Assembly (NCBI GenBank): GCA_963734725.1
Contig: CAVTIX010000017.1
Coordinates: 93,773 to 157,772, forward strand
DNA: 64,000 nt
Direction of reading: 5' to 3'
Source of the DNA: DASXKD01 sp963734725
Lineage (GTDB): Bacteria > Actinomycetota > Actinomycetes > Streptosporangiales > Streptosporangiaceae
Positions 25,849-33,708 of the stretch are shown here, one piece after another. Numbering within the stretch: the first letter of the stretch is position 1; each line of letters begins with the position of its first letter. The notes beneath the pieces were generated by a model. The model searched no databases and was not told the origin of the DNA. It saw only the letters and a list, made by a program, of their open reading frames with translations. The position numbers and the translations under genes are program-made.

Positions 25849-26703
25849 ATGCCGGGAAAGGGGGCGCGGGGCGGCGCGGACATGCGCCGGGCGGCAGCCG
25901 TCCTGCTGCTCGTCGCCGTCGCTGCGATAGGGCTGCGCGCCGGCGGCGGCTTTTCGGCAGCCGAAAACCCGCAGATCCTGGGCCTGAGCTGGCACGTCTT
26001 CTACTGGACGATCGCCGGGGCCGAGGTCGTGCTGGCGCTGGTCGGGATCGCGCTGCTGATCGCCCGGTTGATCTGGGCCCGCGATAGCGGCAAGCCGCTG
26101 CAGCGCCGGCGGAGGTCACTGTGGTGGCTGCTCCTGCTGCCGCTCATGGTCTTCGGACTGGCCAAGATTCTGCGGATGCGGCACCGCATAGCCCCCGCCC
26201 GGGCGACGGCATCCCACGCGGCAACGACGGCCGGCGCCGTAGCGCGCCACCCGCAGGGGAACCCATGGCCGCTGCTGGTGCTGTTCGCCGCGCTCGCCAT
26301 CGCGGCGATCGCGCTGACCAGCTACCGGCGCCGCCGGCCCAGCCCGCGCCCGGCGCCCGATGAGGCGGCCGATGCCACGGCGGCGCCGCTGGCGGCGGCG
26401 CTGGCGGCCGGCGAGCGGGCACTCCATGAGGACCCCGATCCGCGCGCTGCCATCATCGGCTGCTACGCGGCGATGGAGCGGCGCCTGGCTGACACGGGAT
26501 CGCCGCCGCGGCTGGCGGATACCCCCGCAGAGGTGCTCGGCCGGGCGACCGCCAGCGGCCTGGTTCGCCCGGCCTGGGCAGGCACGCTGACCGGGCTGTT
26601 CCGGCGGGCGCGGTACAGCAGCCATCCGATGACCGAAGCCGACCGGGCCGCGGCCATCGGGGCCCTGGCCCAGGTGCAGGCCGATCTCGGCGGCGACGGA
26701 TGA
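25849..26703 (+). CDS. membrane protein with C-terminal DUF4129 domain
   Basis: 284 residues with hydrophobic helices at about 12-28, 46-68, 90-106 and 140-160. The cytoplasmic C-terminal part carries the DUF4129 pattern (AIIGCYAAMERRLAD, ADTPAEVLGRA, LFRRARYSSHPMTEADR). DUF4129 proteins occur beside MoxR/DUF58 genes in actinobacteria, as here. It is the first gene of a tightly packed five-gene operon and overlaps the next gene by ATGA. The function is unknown; a transglutaminase-associated envelope role has been suggested for such clusters. Confidence 0.85.
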   Translation: MPGKGARGGADMRRAAAVLLLVAVAAIGLRAGGGFSAAENPQILGLSWHVFYWTIAGAEVVLALVGIALLIARLIWARDSGKPLQRRRRSLWWLLLLPLMVFGLAKILRMRHRIAPARATASHAATTAGAVARHPQGNPWPLLVLFAALAIAAIALTSYRRRRPSPRPAPDEAADATAAPLAAALAAGERALHEDPDPRAAIIGCYAAMERRLADTGSPPRLADTPAEVLGRATASGLVRPAWAGTLTGLFRRARYSSHPMTEADRAAAIGALAQVQADLGGDG

Positions 26704-27266
26704 GCGGGAAGCGGGCGGTGCTCGGCGCCGCGTGGCGGGTGGCGGTGGTGACCGTGGCAGCGTTCGGAGCCCTGGCTGCCGCGTTCGCGGTCAGCGGCCA
26801 GCTCGGCCTGGTCATCACCGCGGACTGCCTGGCCGCGCTGGCGCTGCTCGCTGCCCTGGCCCGCACACCCGGCGGGGTGCGGGAGCGCGACGTGCTACGC
26901 CCCGTCGCAGCCTGGGCCCGGGGCGCCTGGCAGCGGATCTGGCCGCGGCGCGTGGCGCCCGGCGCCGTGCAGCCCTCCGACTTCCCCGCCTACGCCAAGA
27001 TCAGCTCCGATCTCGGCTGGGCGCCGGTCTCCGAATGGCACTACGACCATGGGCTCCGCCCGTTGCTGAGCCGCCTGTTGGAGTCGGTGCTGGCGGAGCG
27101 GCACCGGGTGGACCTCTCCGCGGACCCGGAACGAGCCAGGAGCGTGGTCGGAGACGACGTCTGGCCCCTGATCGACCCGTCCCGGCCGCGTTCGTTCGAC
27201 AGCAGGGCGCCTGGGCCGGACCTGCGTACCCTTACCCGCATCGTGGACCGGCTGGAGCAGCTTTGA
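26700..27266 (+). CDS. membrane protein of the MoxR/DUF58 operon
   Basis: 188 residues. Two hydrophobic helices at about 12-32 and 36-58 are followed by a soluble region with SDFPAYAKISSDLGWAPVSEWHYDHGLRP. The pattern is typical of the small unnamed proteins between DUF4129 and MoxR genes. Start overlaps the upstream stop (ATGA) and its own stop overlaps the MoxR TTG start (TTGA). Function unknown. Confidence 0.8.
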   Translation: MSGKRAVLGAAWRVAVVTVAAFGALAAAFAVSGQLGLVITADCLAALALLAALARTPGGVRERDVLRPVAAWARGAWQRIWPRRVAPGAVQPSDFPAYAKISSDLGWAPVSEWHYDHGLRPLLSRLLESVLAERHRVDLSADPERARSVVGDDVWPLIDPSRPRSFDSRAPGPDLRTLTRIVDRLEQL

Positions 27267-28231
27267 CTGGGACCCTGGCCCCATCGGTTTCCGCCACAGC
27301 GGAGCGCTGCTCCCGGGTGCTCGCCGAGGTCGAGCGGATCATCGTCGGCAAGCGGGAAGCGGTCGCGCAGGTGCTGCTCGGCATCCTGGCCTCCGGCCAC
27401 ATCCTCATCGAGGACCTGCCCGGCCTGGGCAAGACGCTGCTGGCCCGTACCTTCGCCACCACCCTCGGGCTGGAGTTCACCAGGGTCCAGTTCACCCCGG
27501 ACATGCTGCCCGCCGACCTCACCGGCGCGCCGGTGCTCGACCCGCGCACCGGCGAGGTGGCGTTCCGCCCCGGTCCCGTCTTCACCAACCTGCTGCTCGG
27601 CGACGAGATCAACCGCACCCCGCCGAAGACGCAGGCAGCCCTCCTGGAAGCCATGGCCGAAGGCCAGGTCAGCATGGACGGCCAGACGTACCCGCTGCCG
27701 CAGCCGTTCGTCGTGCTGGCGACCGACAACCCGATCGAGTACGAGGGCACCTACCCGCTCCCGGAAGCGCAGCTTGACCGGTTCATCGCCCGGATCCGGC
27801 TGGGCTACCTGGACGAAGCCGGGGAGGCGGAGATGGCCAGGCGCAGGCTGGAGCGGGGCTCCGCGCCGCCGCGGCCCGCGGAGATCCTCGACGCCGACGC
27901 CCTGATGGCCATGCGCGAGTCTCTGGAACAGGTCCATCTCGACGATGACCTGCTCGGCTATGTCGTCCGCCTGGTCGCCGCGACCCGGGCCCATCCGCAG
28001 ATCAGCGTCGGGGCGAGCCCGCGCGGCACCCTGGCGGTGATCCAGCTTGCCCGCGGCCACGCCGCCCTCGACTCGAGGGACTACGTGATCCCCGAGGATG
28101 TCAAGGCGGTCGCCGTCCCCGCCCTAGCGCACCGGTTGGTGCTCCGGCCGGAGATGTGGGTCCGCAGGGTGACCGGCGAGGACCTGATCTCGGAGATCCT
28201 CACCGCCGAACCGGTGCCCCGGGTCAGATGA
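27263..28231 (+). CDS. MoxR-family AAA+ ATPase
   Basis: 322 residues from a TTG start coupled to the preceding stop. Walker A is EDLPGLGKTLLARTFA, Walker B LLLGDEINR, sensor 1 VVLATDNPIEYEGTYPLPEAQLDRF, and a C-terminal lid ends the AAA_3 module. MoxR ATPases act as chaperone-like factors maturing or activating partner complexes, usually with von Willebrand or DUF58 proteins, and a DUF58 gene follows directly (ATGA overlap). An upstream extension of this frame is a shadow of the previous gene. Confidence 0.93.
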   Translation: MTGTLAPSVSATAERCSRVLAEVERIIVGKREAVAQVLLGILASGHILIEDLPGLGKTLLARTFATTLGLEFTRVQFTPDMLPADLTGAPVLDPRTGEVAFRPGPVFTNLLLGDEINRTPPKTQAALLEAMAEGQVSMDGQTYPLPQPFVVLATDNPIEYEGTYPLPEAQLDRFIARIRLGYLDEAGEAEMARRRLERGSAPPRPAEILDADALMAMRESLEQVHLDDDLLGYVVRLVAATRAHPQISVGASPRGTLAVIQLARGHAALDSRDYVIPEDVKAVAVPALAHRLVLRPEMWVRRVTGEDLISEILTAEPVPRVR

Positions 28232-29541
28232 CCCAGGCACCGGTCGCGCAGGAGCCGGCTCCGGGCGGGGCCCGGCAGGCGTCGGCCGCGCGGCAGCCCG
28301 TCACCTGGCAGGCCGCGCCCCGGCTGCGGCGGTTGGCCACGATCGCGGTGGTGGTCGCCATCGCCGCCGTCCTGACGCGTCACGCCAGCCTGCTGTTGGC
28401 GGGCGCGCCCGCCCTCGCCGCCCTCGCGGCCACTCGCCGAGGCGCCCGGCCGGAGGCACTGGACGCGGCCGTCACAGCGGCGCCGTCCCGCTGCTTCGAA
28501 GGTGAGGATGTCGAGGTCATCGCCACCCTGACCACGCCCATGGACATGGTGACGTTCCGGATCGAGCCTGGACCGGCGGTGGAACTCAGCGAAGGCGCGG
28601 CGACCCAGGTCGTGGTGGCCGGGCAGCCGGCCCGGGCGCGGTGGGTGCTCCGGCCGCACGCGTGGGGACGCCGCGTGATCTGCACGGTGACGGCCGAGTG
28701 CACCGACGGGGTCGGCGAGACCAGCCTGGCCCTGCGCCCGGCGCCGGTCGAGGTGTTCCCGCACCCGCCGCCGACTCGGGCCACCCTGCTGCCCGCCGAC
28801 CTGCTCCGCCGGATCGGTGAGCACACCGCCGCGGCGGCGGGCGCGGGCATCGAGTTCTTCGGCATCCGCGGCTACCAGCCCGGCGACCGGTTGCGGGACC
28901 TGAACTGGGCGGTTACCAGCAGGCTGGGCCAGCCGTACGTCAACCAGCGGGCCGCGCTGCGCGCGGCCGACCTGGTCATCATGATCGACGCCTTCTCGGA
29001 CGTCGGCCCGCCCGGTGACACCACGCTGGACCTCGCGGTGCGTGGTGCGTCCGGGCTCGCCACCGCCTACCTGCGGACCGGCGATCGCGTCGGCGTCGTG
29101 GTCCTAGGCGGCGTTCTCAACTGGCTGGCCCCCTCGCCCGGCAACCGGCAGTTCTTCCGGATCGTGGAGATGGCGTTCGGCGTCCGTTTCCCCAGTGAGG
29201 CCGTTCCCGACCTCGACCGGGTGCCCAGGACCGCGTTGCCGCCGCGCGCCCTGGTCGTGCTGTTTTCGCCGCTGCTGGACCGCCGGGCGCTGAACGCGGT
29301 CACCGACCTGCGCCAGCGCGGTGTGTCCCTGGTCATCGTGGACGTGCTCACCCACGAGCCGCCAGCGGAGCGGCGGCTGCCCATGACCCAGCTCGCAGTC
29401 CGGCTCTGGCGGCTGGACCGGGGCGCCTTGCGTGCCAGCCTCGCCGGCCTGGGCGTGCCGGTGCTGAGCTGGGACAGCGGAACCGGCCTGGAAGGGGCGC
29501 AAGCCCCGCTCCGCGGGCGCCGGGTCCGGGCGGTCCGGTAA
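28228..29541 (+). CDS. DUF58-domain protein
   Basis: 437 residues. Two hydrophobic stretches near the N-terminus (about 38-70) are followed by a beta-rich region and the DUF58 signature GIRGYQPGDRLRDLNWAVTSR. A von Willebrand A-like fold then begins at ADLVIMIDAFSDVG (a partial MIDAS). It is the canonical partner of MoxR. Start overlaps the moxR stop, and the TAATG at its end couples it to the last gene of the operon. Confidence 0.9.
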   Translation: MTQAPVAQEPAPGGARQASAARQPVTWQAAPRLRRLATIAVVVAIAAVLTRHASLLLAGAPALAALAATRRGARPEALDAAVTAAPSRCFEGEDVEVIATLTTPMDMVTFRIEPGPAVELSEGAATQVVVAGQPARARWVLRPHAWGRRVICTVTAECTDGVGETSLALRPAPVEVFPHPPPTRATLLPADLLRRIGEHTAAAAGAGIEFFGIRGYQPGDRLRDLNWAVTSRLGQPYVNQRAALRAADLVIMIDAFSDVGPPGDTTLDLAVRGASGLATAYLRTGDRVGVVVLGGVLNWLAPSPGNRQFFRIVEMAFGVRFPSEAVPDLDRVPRTALPPRALVVLFSPLLDRRALNAVTDLRQRGVSLVIVDVLTHEPPAERRLPMTQLAVRLWRLDRGALRASLAGLGVPVLSWDSGTGLEGAQAPLRGRRVRAVR

Positions 29542-30056
29542 TGAGCGAGGGCCAGCACGTCATGTGGCCGGAGGTGCTGCTGCGGGCGGTCACGGGTTGC
29601 TTTGGCGCAGGCATGATCCTCCTGCCTGCGCCGGAACTGCCCGGGCGTGCCTGGCTCCTCATCCCGGCCGGCCTGCTGCTCGTGGCCGCGAGCCTGGGCG
29701 GGCCGCTGGCCCGGTGGCGGGCGGTGGGCACGCTGGCCGCGGTGGCAGCGGTCGTCGAGTCCGCGCTCGGGCGGCCTGCCCCCGCCGTGCTGGCCGGTCA
29801 GGGCCTGCTCATCCTCGGCTACCTGGTGCTGGTGGACGCCCCCGGTGTCATGCCGGGCGGCACGGCTGCCCGCTGGCTGTGGCGCCAGTTCCCCGCCGCC
29901 TTCTGGGGCACGCTGACCGCCGCCGCCGTGCTAGTCGTGCTCGCCGTCCCGGTGCCCGTGTCCGCCTGGCTGCTCGTCGCCGGGGCCGGGGGCGCCGTCG
30001 CCGCCACCGTCATCGCCCTGCCGCGCCGGCCGGGCCAGCCCCGGCAGCCCCGGTAG
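29541..30056 (+). CDS. small membrane protein, last gene of the MoxR/DUF58 operon
   Basis: 171 residues with about six short hydrophobic segments and almost no polar domain. It is coupled to the DUF58 gene by TAATG. The family is unrecognised. The 3' end overlaps the convergent ClpP-like gene by 126 bp. Confidence 0.7.
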   Translation: MSEGQHVMWPEVLLRAVTGCFGAGMILLPAPELPGRAWLLIPAGLLLVAASLGGPLARWRAVGTLAAVAAVVESALGRPAPAVLAGQGLLILGYLVLVDAPGVMPGGTAARWLWRQFPAAFWGTLTAAAVLVVLAVPVPVSAWLLVAGAGGAVAATVIALPRRPGQPRQPR

Positions 30057-30812
30057 GCCGCGCGCGGAGGCATACCCCTCCACCAGGCCGTACTCGATCG
30101 CTTCCGGGACGCGCAGCCATCGGTTCCGGCTGGCGTCGGCGCGCACCTGGTCCGCGTCCCGCCCGGTGACGTCGGCGATCCGGCCGAACAGCTCGTCCAG
30201 CATGACGCGTGCCTGTTCCTCGCGGGACGCCAGGGCGCTCACCGTGCCGTCGAAGCTCACCTGCGGCTCAGACAGCACGAACAGCGCGTTCGGGTACGCC
30301 TGCCAGCGCCGGCACGCGGCAAGGATGCCCAGCGCCGGGCCCTCGATCCGGCCGGCAGCGCAGGCGGTCACCGGTCCGCGCACGACGTCCAGGATGCCCA
30401 TGACGCTGAGCGCTGCGGGCAGTTCGGCAGTCAGGTTCTGCATTTCCAGGCGGATCGGCGCGGCGCCCTCGGCATCGAGGGTGAGCAGTTGCGCGCACAA
30501 CCGGGTCGCCGCGTTGCCGTCGAGGCGCCCGTGCACCATCACGATGCGGCGGCCCAGCAGCCGTTCATACAGCGACTCCGGCCAGCCGCGCGGGTCGAGC
30601 CAGATCCGGACTGGCGCCATCGCCGGATTTTGCGCGGGCCTGTCCGGCCCGGGCGGAGCCGGTCCGGGACCGGGCACCTCAGGCCCGGGACCGGGCTGCC
30701 CCGGCCGCCGCGGGACGGGGCGCGGGCCAGGCCCGGGAAACGGCCCGGGACCAGGGAACGGCTCGGGCGGGAACGGCTGGAGCGGGGACCCCTGCGCGCG
30801 CGGTTTGATCAT
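29931..30812 (-). CDS. ClpP-like pseudo-protease
   Basis: 293 residues. Residues 70-235 follow the ClpP fold: YERLLGRRIVMVHGRLDGNAATRLCAQLL, LEMQNLTAELPAALSVMGIL, and the C-terminal RDADQVRADASRNRWLRVPEAIEYGLVEG. The catalytic positions appear lost: where ClpP has the Ser motif (GQAASMG) this protein reads AAGRIEGPALG, and where ClpP has the His motif it reads VLSEPQVSF. Residues 1-65 are a Pro/Gly repeat region and the tail is Gly/Asp-rich. It is coupled (ATGA) to the upstream XRE regulator gene. It is likely a non-proteolytic ClpP homologue acting as a subunit or scaffold; that role is inference. Confidence 0.78.
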   Translation of the reverse strand: MIKPRAQGSPLQPFPPEPFPGPGPFPGPGPRPVPRRPGQPGPGPEVPGPGPAPPGPDRPAQNPAMAPVRIWLDPRGWPESLYERLLGRRIVMVHGRLDGNAATRLCAQLLTLDAEGAAPIRLEMQNLTAELPAALSVMGILDVVRGPVTACAAGRIEGPALGILAACRRWQAYPNALFVLSEPQVSFDGTVSALASREEQARVMLDELFGRIADVTGRDADQVRADASRNRWLRVPEAIEYGLVEGYASARGLPGLPGLARPARQGDDGGGDGAPGPGDEQPGGHGHRDGEHD

Positions 30813-31420
30813 CAGCGATACTCCTGCCCTAGTTCTGCTTGCAGGGGCGCCGGCTGCGGGGACCCCGGCTGCGGGGATCCCGGCTGCGTCAGGTCCGGCT
30901 GCGCCTGCCCGGGATGACCCTGGCCCGCCCGCTCCAGCCCGGGCCGGTCCTCCCCAGGCTGGTTCCGGCCCGCTCGCTCCAGCCCGGGGTGGCCCTCCCC
31001 CTGCTCGCCCCGGCCCGGCCGCGCCTGCCAGGCGACCTGGCTCCCGATCGCGGCCGCGTAGCGCTCCAGGGTCAACACCCGCACATCCGCTTCCCCGGTT
31101 TCCAGCCGGGCGACGGCGGACTGCGACGTGCCCATGCGGGCCGCGACCTCGGTCTGCGACAGCCCGGCCGACCGGCGCTGGGCAGTCAGGTCGGCGACGA
31201 GCCGCCGACGCTCCGCCGACATCCGCCGCAACGCCATCTCCCGGAACCCAGGCAGCAACGGCAACCCCGGCGCCTCAGGCCCGTCGTCCCGCCGCAGTTC
31301 CACGCTGGCCCCGGGCACGTCGTCCCGCCCCGGCGCCCCGCTATGCCCGAGCACGTCGGGCACCTTGCCCGGCGCCGGAACCCCGCCGGCTTCCGGCGCC
31401 TTGTCAGGCTCTTCGTCCAT
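30812..31420 (-). CDS. XRE-family transcriptional regulator with repetitive tail
   Basis: 202 residues. A helix-turn-helix lies at about 75-130: LTAQRRSAGLSQTEVAARMGTSQSAVARLETGEADVRVLTLERYAAAIG in outline, a typical HTH_3. The C-terminal 65 residues are a Gln/Pro/Gly-rich low-complexity repeat (HPGLERAGR, QPGSPQPGS). The start is ten bases from a perfect palindrome at 31430-31451, suggesting autoregulation. The stop overlaps the ClpP-like gene start, so the two are co-translated. Confidence 0.85.
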   Translation of the reverse strand: MDEEPDKAPEAGGVPAPGKVPDVLGHSGAPGRDDVPGASVELRRDDGPEAPGLPLLPGFREMALRRMSAERRRLVADLTAQRRSAGLSQTEVAARMGTSQSAVARLETGEADVRVLTLERYAAAIGSQVAWQARPGRGEQGEGHPGLERAGRNQPGEDRPGLERAGQGHPGQAQPDLTQPGSPQPGSPQPAPLQAELGQEYR

Positions 31421-31429
31421 ACATCTAAC

Positions 31430-31451
31430 GGTATCTCAAATGTGAGATACC
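31430..31451. promoter_or_regulatory. perfect palindromic operator upstream of the XRE gene
   Basis: GGTATCTCA and TGAGATACC are inverted around four bases. A 9-bp perfect inverted repeat next to an HTH_3 regulator start is the expected form of an autoregulatory operator. It also stands out as AT-rich within GC-rich surroundings. Confidence 0.75.
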
Positions 31452-31489
31452 ACCAGTGTGTACGCCGTGAGCGATCAAGGGACGAGGCT

Positions 31490-31790
31490 ACGGTTGCCGC
31501 GGCGGCCGGGGAGAGCCGACGGTGACCGTGGAGTCGCCGATCATCTTCTTCCGGAGGCCGGGAGAGCCGCCGGCTGACGCGGCGGCCGGAGAGAGCCGAC
31601 AGTGGCCGCGGTGGCCGGGGAGACAGACGGTGCCCGCGGAGTCACGAAGAGCCGATAGGCAACGCGACGGCTGGGGCCGACGGTGGCCTCGGTGGCCAAG
31701 GCGAGCCGACGGTGGCCTCGGTGGCCAAGGCGAGCCGACGGTGGGCGCGAAGGCTGAGGCGAGCCGACGGGTGACCGCGCCGGCGAAGGC
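31490..31790. repeat. minisatellite-like array (29-bp units and degenerate relatives)
   Basis: Two exact 29-bp copies lie at 31681-31709 and 31710-31738, with a degenerate third at 31739-31767. Related GAGCCGACGGTG-containing units are spread over the preceding 190 bp. Frames cross it on both strands but none looks like a protein. This is the 465-bp gap between the XRE operator and the DapA-like gene. Confidence 0.8.
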
Positions 31791-31885
31791 GATCCGGCGG
31801 TTTCGCGATTGGGGGCCTCGGGCGGGCGCAGGTACACCCTCGGACGACCCTCGCCCAGCAAAAGGCGGCGCGGGAGGACGAACCG

Positions 31886-32650
31886 CTAGCCGACCCGGAC
31901 AGCGACCGGCCGCCCCCGGTCCTCCGCCAGGATCTGCTTCAGCGCCGGCACCCCGCCCCGCGCGGACGCCAGGTGCCGGTCGGCGAGTTCACGCTGCGCC
32001 ACGGCGTCCCCCTCGAACGCGGCCACGCACCGCTCCGGCTCGACGTTGGCCAGGGCCAGGATGGCGCCGGTGGCACCCATCGGCCCGGCCAGCGCGAGCA
32101 GCGCCGAGGACCCGACGTAGGTGGCACCGGAATAGTGGGCAAGCTCGTCGAGCAGCCGATCCGCCTCGCCGGACGAGTCCTTCTGCCCGGCCACCGGGAG
32201 CCCCGCCAGCGCCTCCACCGGGATCCCCGGCGGGTACACCCGGGGGAAGTGGTAGGCCAGCACCGGCCGGCCCTGCGCCGCGTCAGCCACGGCCTTGAAG
32301 TACCCGGCCATGTCCAGGCCGCCCGGCGGCGGCCAGGCCAGCACCGCATCCGCCCCGGCCGCGACGGCCTCCTGGGTAAGGCCGACCGCCTGCTTGATCG
32401 AGGGCGCCCCGGTGCCCGCGAGAACCGGGACGCCGACCGGGATGGCCGATCGTGTTGCCTCAATAAGCGCGGCACGCTCGGCGTTCGTCAGCGTCGCAGC
32501 CTCGCCGGTGGTGCCGGCGACCAGCACCGCTCGCATGCCGCGCTCCACCAGTTCCCGGGCGAACTCGCCGGTGGCGGCCGGGTCGATCGCGCCGTCGTCA
32601 TGAAACAGGGTCACCAGGGCCACACCGGTCCCGCGAAACAGTTCGGTCAT
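31886..32650 (-). CDS. DapA/N-acetylneuraminate lyase-family aldolase
   Basis: 254 residues, shorter than the usual 290-310. Family features: AGTTGEAATLTNAER, the Tyr region VLAYHFPRVYP, and the Schiff-base Lys in VAGQKDSSGEADRL. These enzymes cleave or condense pyruvate with aldehydes (dihydrodipicolinate, 2-keto-3-deoxy sugar acids, sialic acid). The divergent oxidoreductase gene, starting 31 bp away, suggests sugar-acid catabolism rather than lysine synthesis; that is inference. The ATG at 32650 was chosen because the upstream frame is antisense to the neighbouring gene. Confidence 0.85.
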   Translation of the reverse strand: MTELFRGTGVALVTLFHDDGAIDPAATGEFARELVERGMRAVLVAGTTGEAATLTNAERAALIEATRSAIPVGVPVLAGTGAPSIKQAVGLTQEAVAAGADAVLAWPPPGGLDMAGYFKAVADAAQGRPVLAYHFPRVYPPGIPVEALAGLPVAGQKDSSGEADRLLDELAHYSGATYVGSSALLALAGPMGATGAILALANVEPERCVAAFEGDAVAQRELADRHLASARGGVPALKQILAEDRGRPVAVRVG

Positions 32651-32680
32651 ACCGGGATAATGCCCGGAGAGAGACGGGTG

Positions 32681-33670
32681 ATGACAATGAGCGCCAGCGT
32701 TCGCTGGGGAATAGTCGGCACGGCCAACATCGCGCGGAACCTGTTCCTGCCCTCGCTGCGGGAGGCCGGCGGCGACCCGGCCGCGGTGGCGGCCCGCGAC
32801 GAGGACCGGGCGGCGCAGTGGGCGGCCGACAACGGGATCGGGCGGGCGATCACCGGCTACCAGGAAATGATCGACGATCCCATGATCGACGCCTTGTACA
32901 TCCCGCTGCCGAACGCCCTGCACGGGGAGTGGACGATCCGCGCGCTGCTGGCTGGCAAGCCGGTGCTGTGTGAGAAGCCGCTGACCGGGTCGGTCGCGCA
33001 GACCGAGCGGGTGCTGGCGGTGGCACGGGACACCGGGACGCCGTTGTGGGAGGCGTTCGCCTTCCCGTTTCACGATCAGATGGCCCGGCTGCGCGGCATC
33101 CTCGCCGAGGCGTCCATCGGCGAACTGCGCGAGATCCAGTCGGACTTCCATTTCCTCATGAACGACCCGGAGACCAACATCAGGATGTCCACCGACTTGG
33201 CCGGTGGCGCGCTGCTCGACGTGGGCTGCTACCCGGTCCGGCTGGGGCGTGACCTGTTTGGCGCCGAGCACGAGGCCGCCTGGGCGCAGGCCGAGCGCGC
33301 GGCGGGCGGGGTGGACCGGGTGACCTGGGGCGTACTGAACTTCCCCGGCGGCCGCCACCTCTACCTGTCCTGCGGGTTCGCCCGGGCGGGCGACACGTTC
33401 ACCCGGCTGCTCGGCACCGGTGGCCAGATCCACATCACGAACCCGTTCCACCCGCGCGCCTGGGACACGTTCGCCGTTTGGCCGAACGGCCGTGATCCGG
33501 TGACGCACCAGGGCAGCGGCCCGAACCGGGAGTCGTTCACCCCGCTGGTCCAGCACATCCACGCGGTGATCCGAGGCGAAGAGGCACCCCGGCTGCTGGC
33601 CGTGGACACCGCCCTCGGCTCCGCCCGGGCACTGCACGACCTGGCCGCGGCGAGCCAGCGCCAGGGCTGA
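32681..33670 (+). CDS. Gfo/Idh/MocA-family oxidoreductase
   Basis: 329 residues. The N-terminal Rossmann fold begins VRWGIVGTANIARNLFLPSL, with the Lys of the EKP motif in GKPVLCEKPLTGS. The C-terminal alpha/beta domain contains GGALLDVGCYPVRL. The family oxidises or epimerises sugars, inositols and sugar acids with NAD(P). GGAGAG lies about ten bases before the ATG. It is divergent from the DapA-like gene with only 30 bp between start codons, so the pair probably share control and pathway. Confidence 0.9.
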   Translation: MTMSASVRWGIVGTANIARNLFLPSLREAGGDPAAVAARDEDRAAQWAADNGIGRAITGYQEMIDDPMIDALYIPLPNALHGEWTIRALLAGKPVLCEKPLTGSVAQTERVLAVARDTGTPLWEAFAFPFHDQMARLRGILAEASIGELREIQSDFHFLMNDPETNIRMSTDLAGGALLDVGCYPVRLGRDLFGAEHEAAWAQAERAAGGVDRVTWGVLNFPGGRHLYLSCGFARAGDTFTRLLGTGGQIHITNPFHPRAWDTFAVWPNGRDPVTHQGSGPNRESFTPLVQHIHAVIRGEEAPRLLAVDTALGSARALHDLAAASQRQG

Positions 33671-33708
33671 GCCTCCGGCGCGGCGCGGGCCGGGACGCCG
33701 CCCGGCGG

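Noticed and set aside
23144..25930. Very long plus-strand frame opposite the cytX-like operon
   Set aside because: It runs through the TPP riboswitch and two real minus-strand genes; shadow frame.
31522..32298. Plus-strand frame through the minisatellite array
   Set aside because: Its repetitive Arg/Trp/Pro/Gly text arises from the DNA repeats and it overlaps the DapA-like gene antisense.
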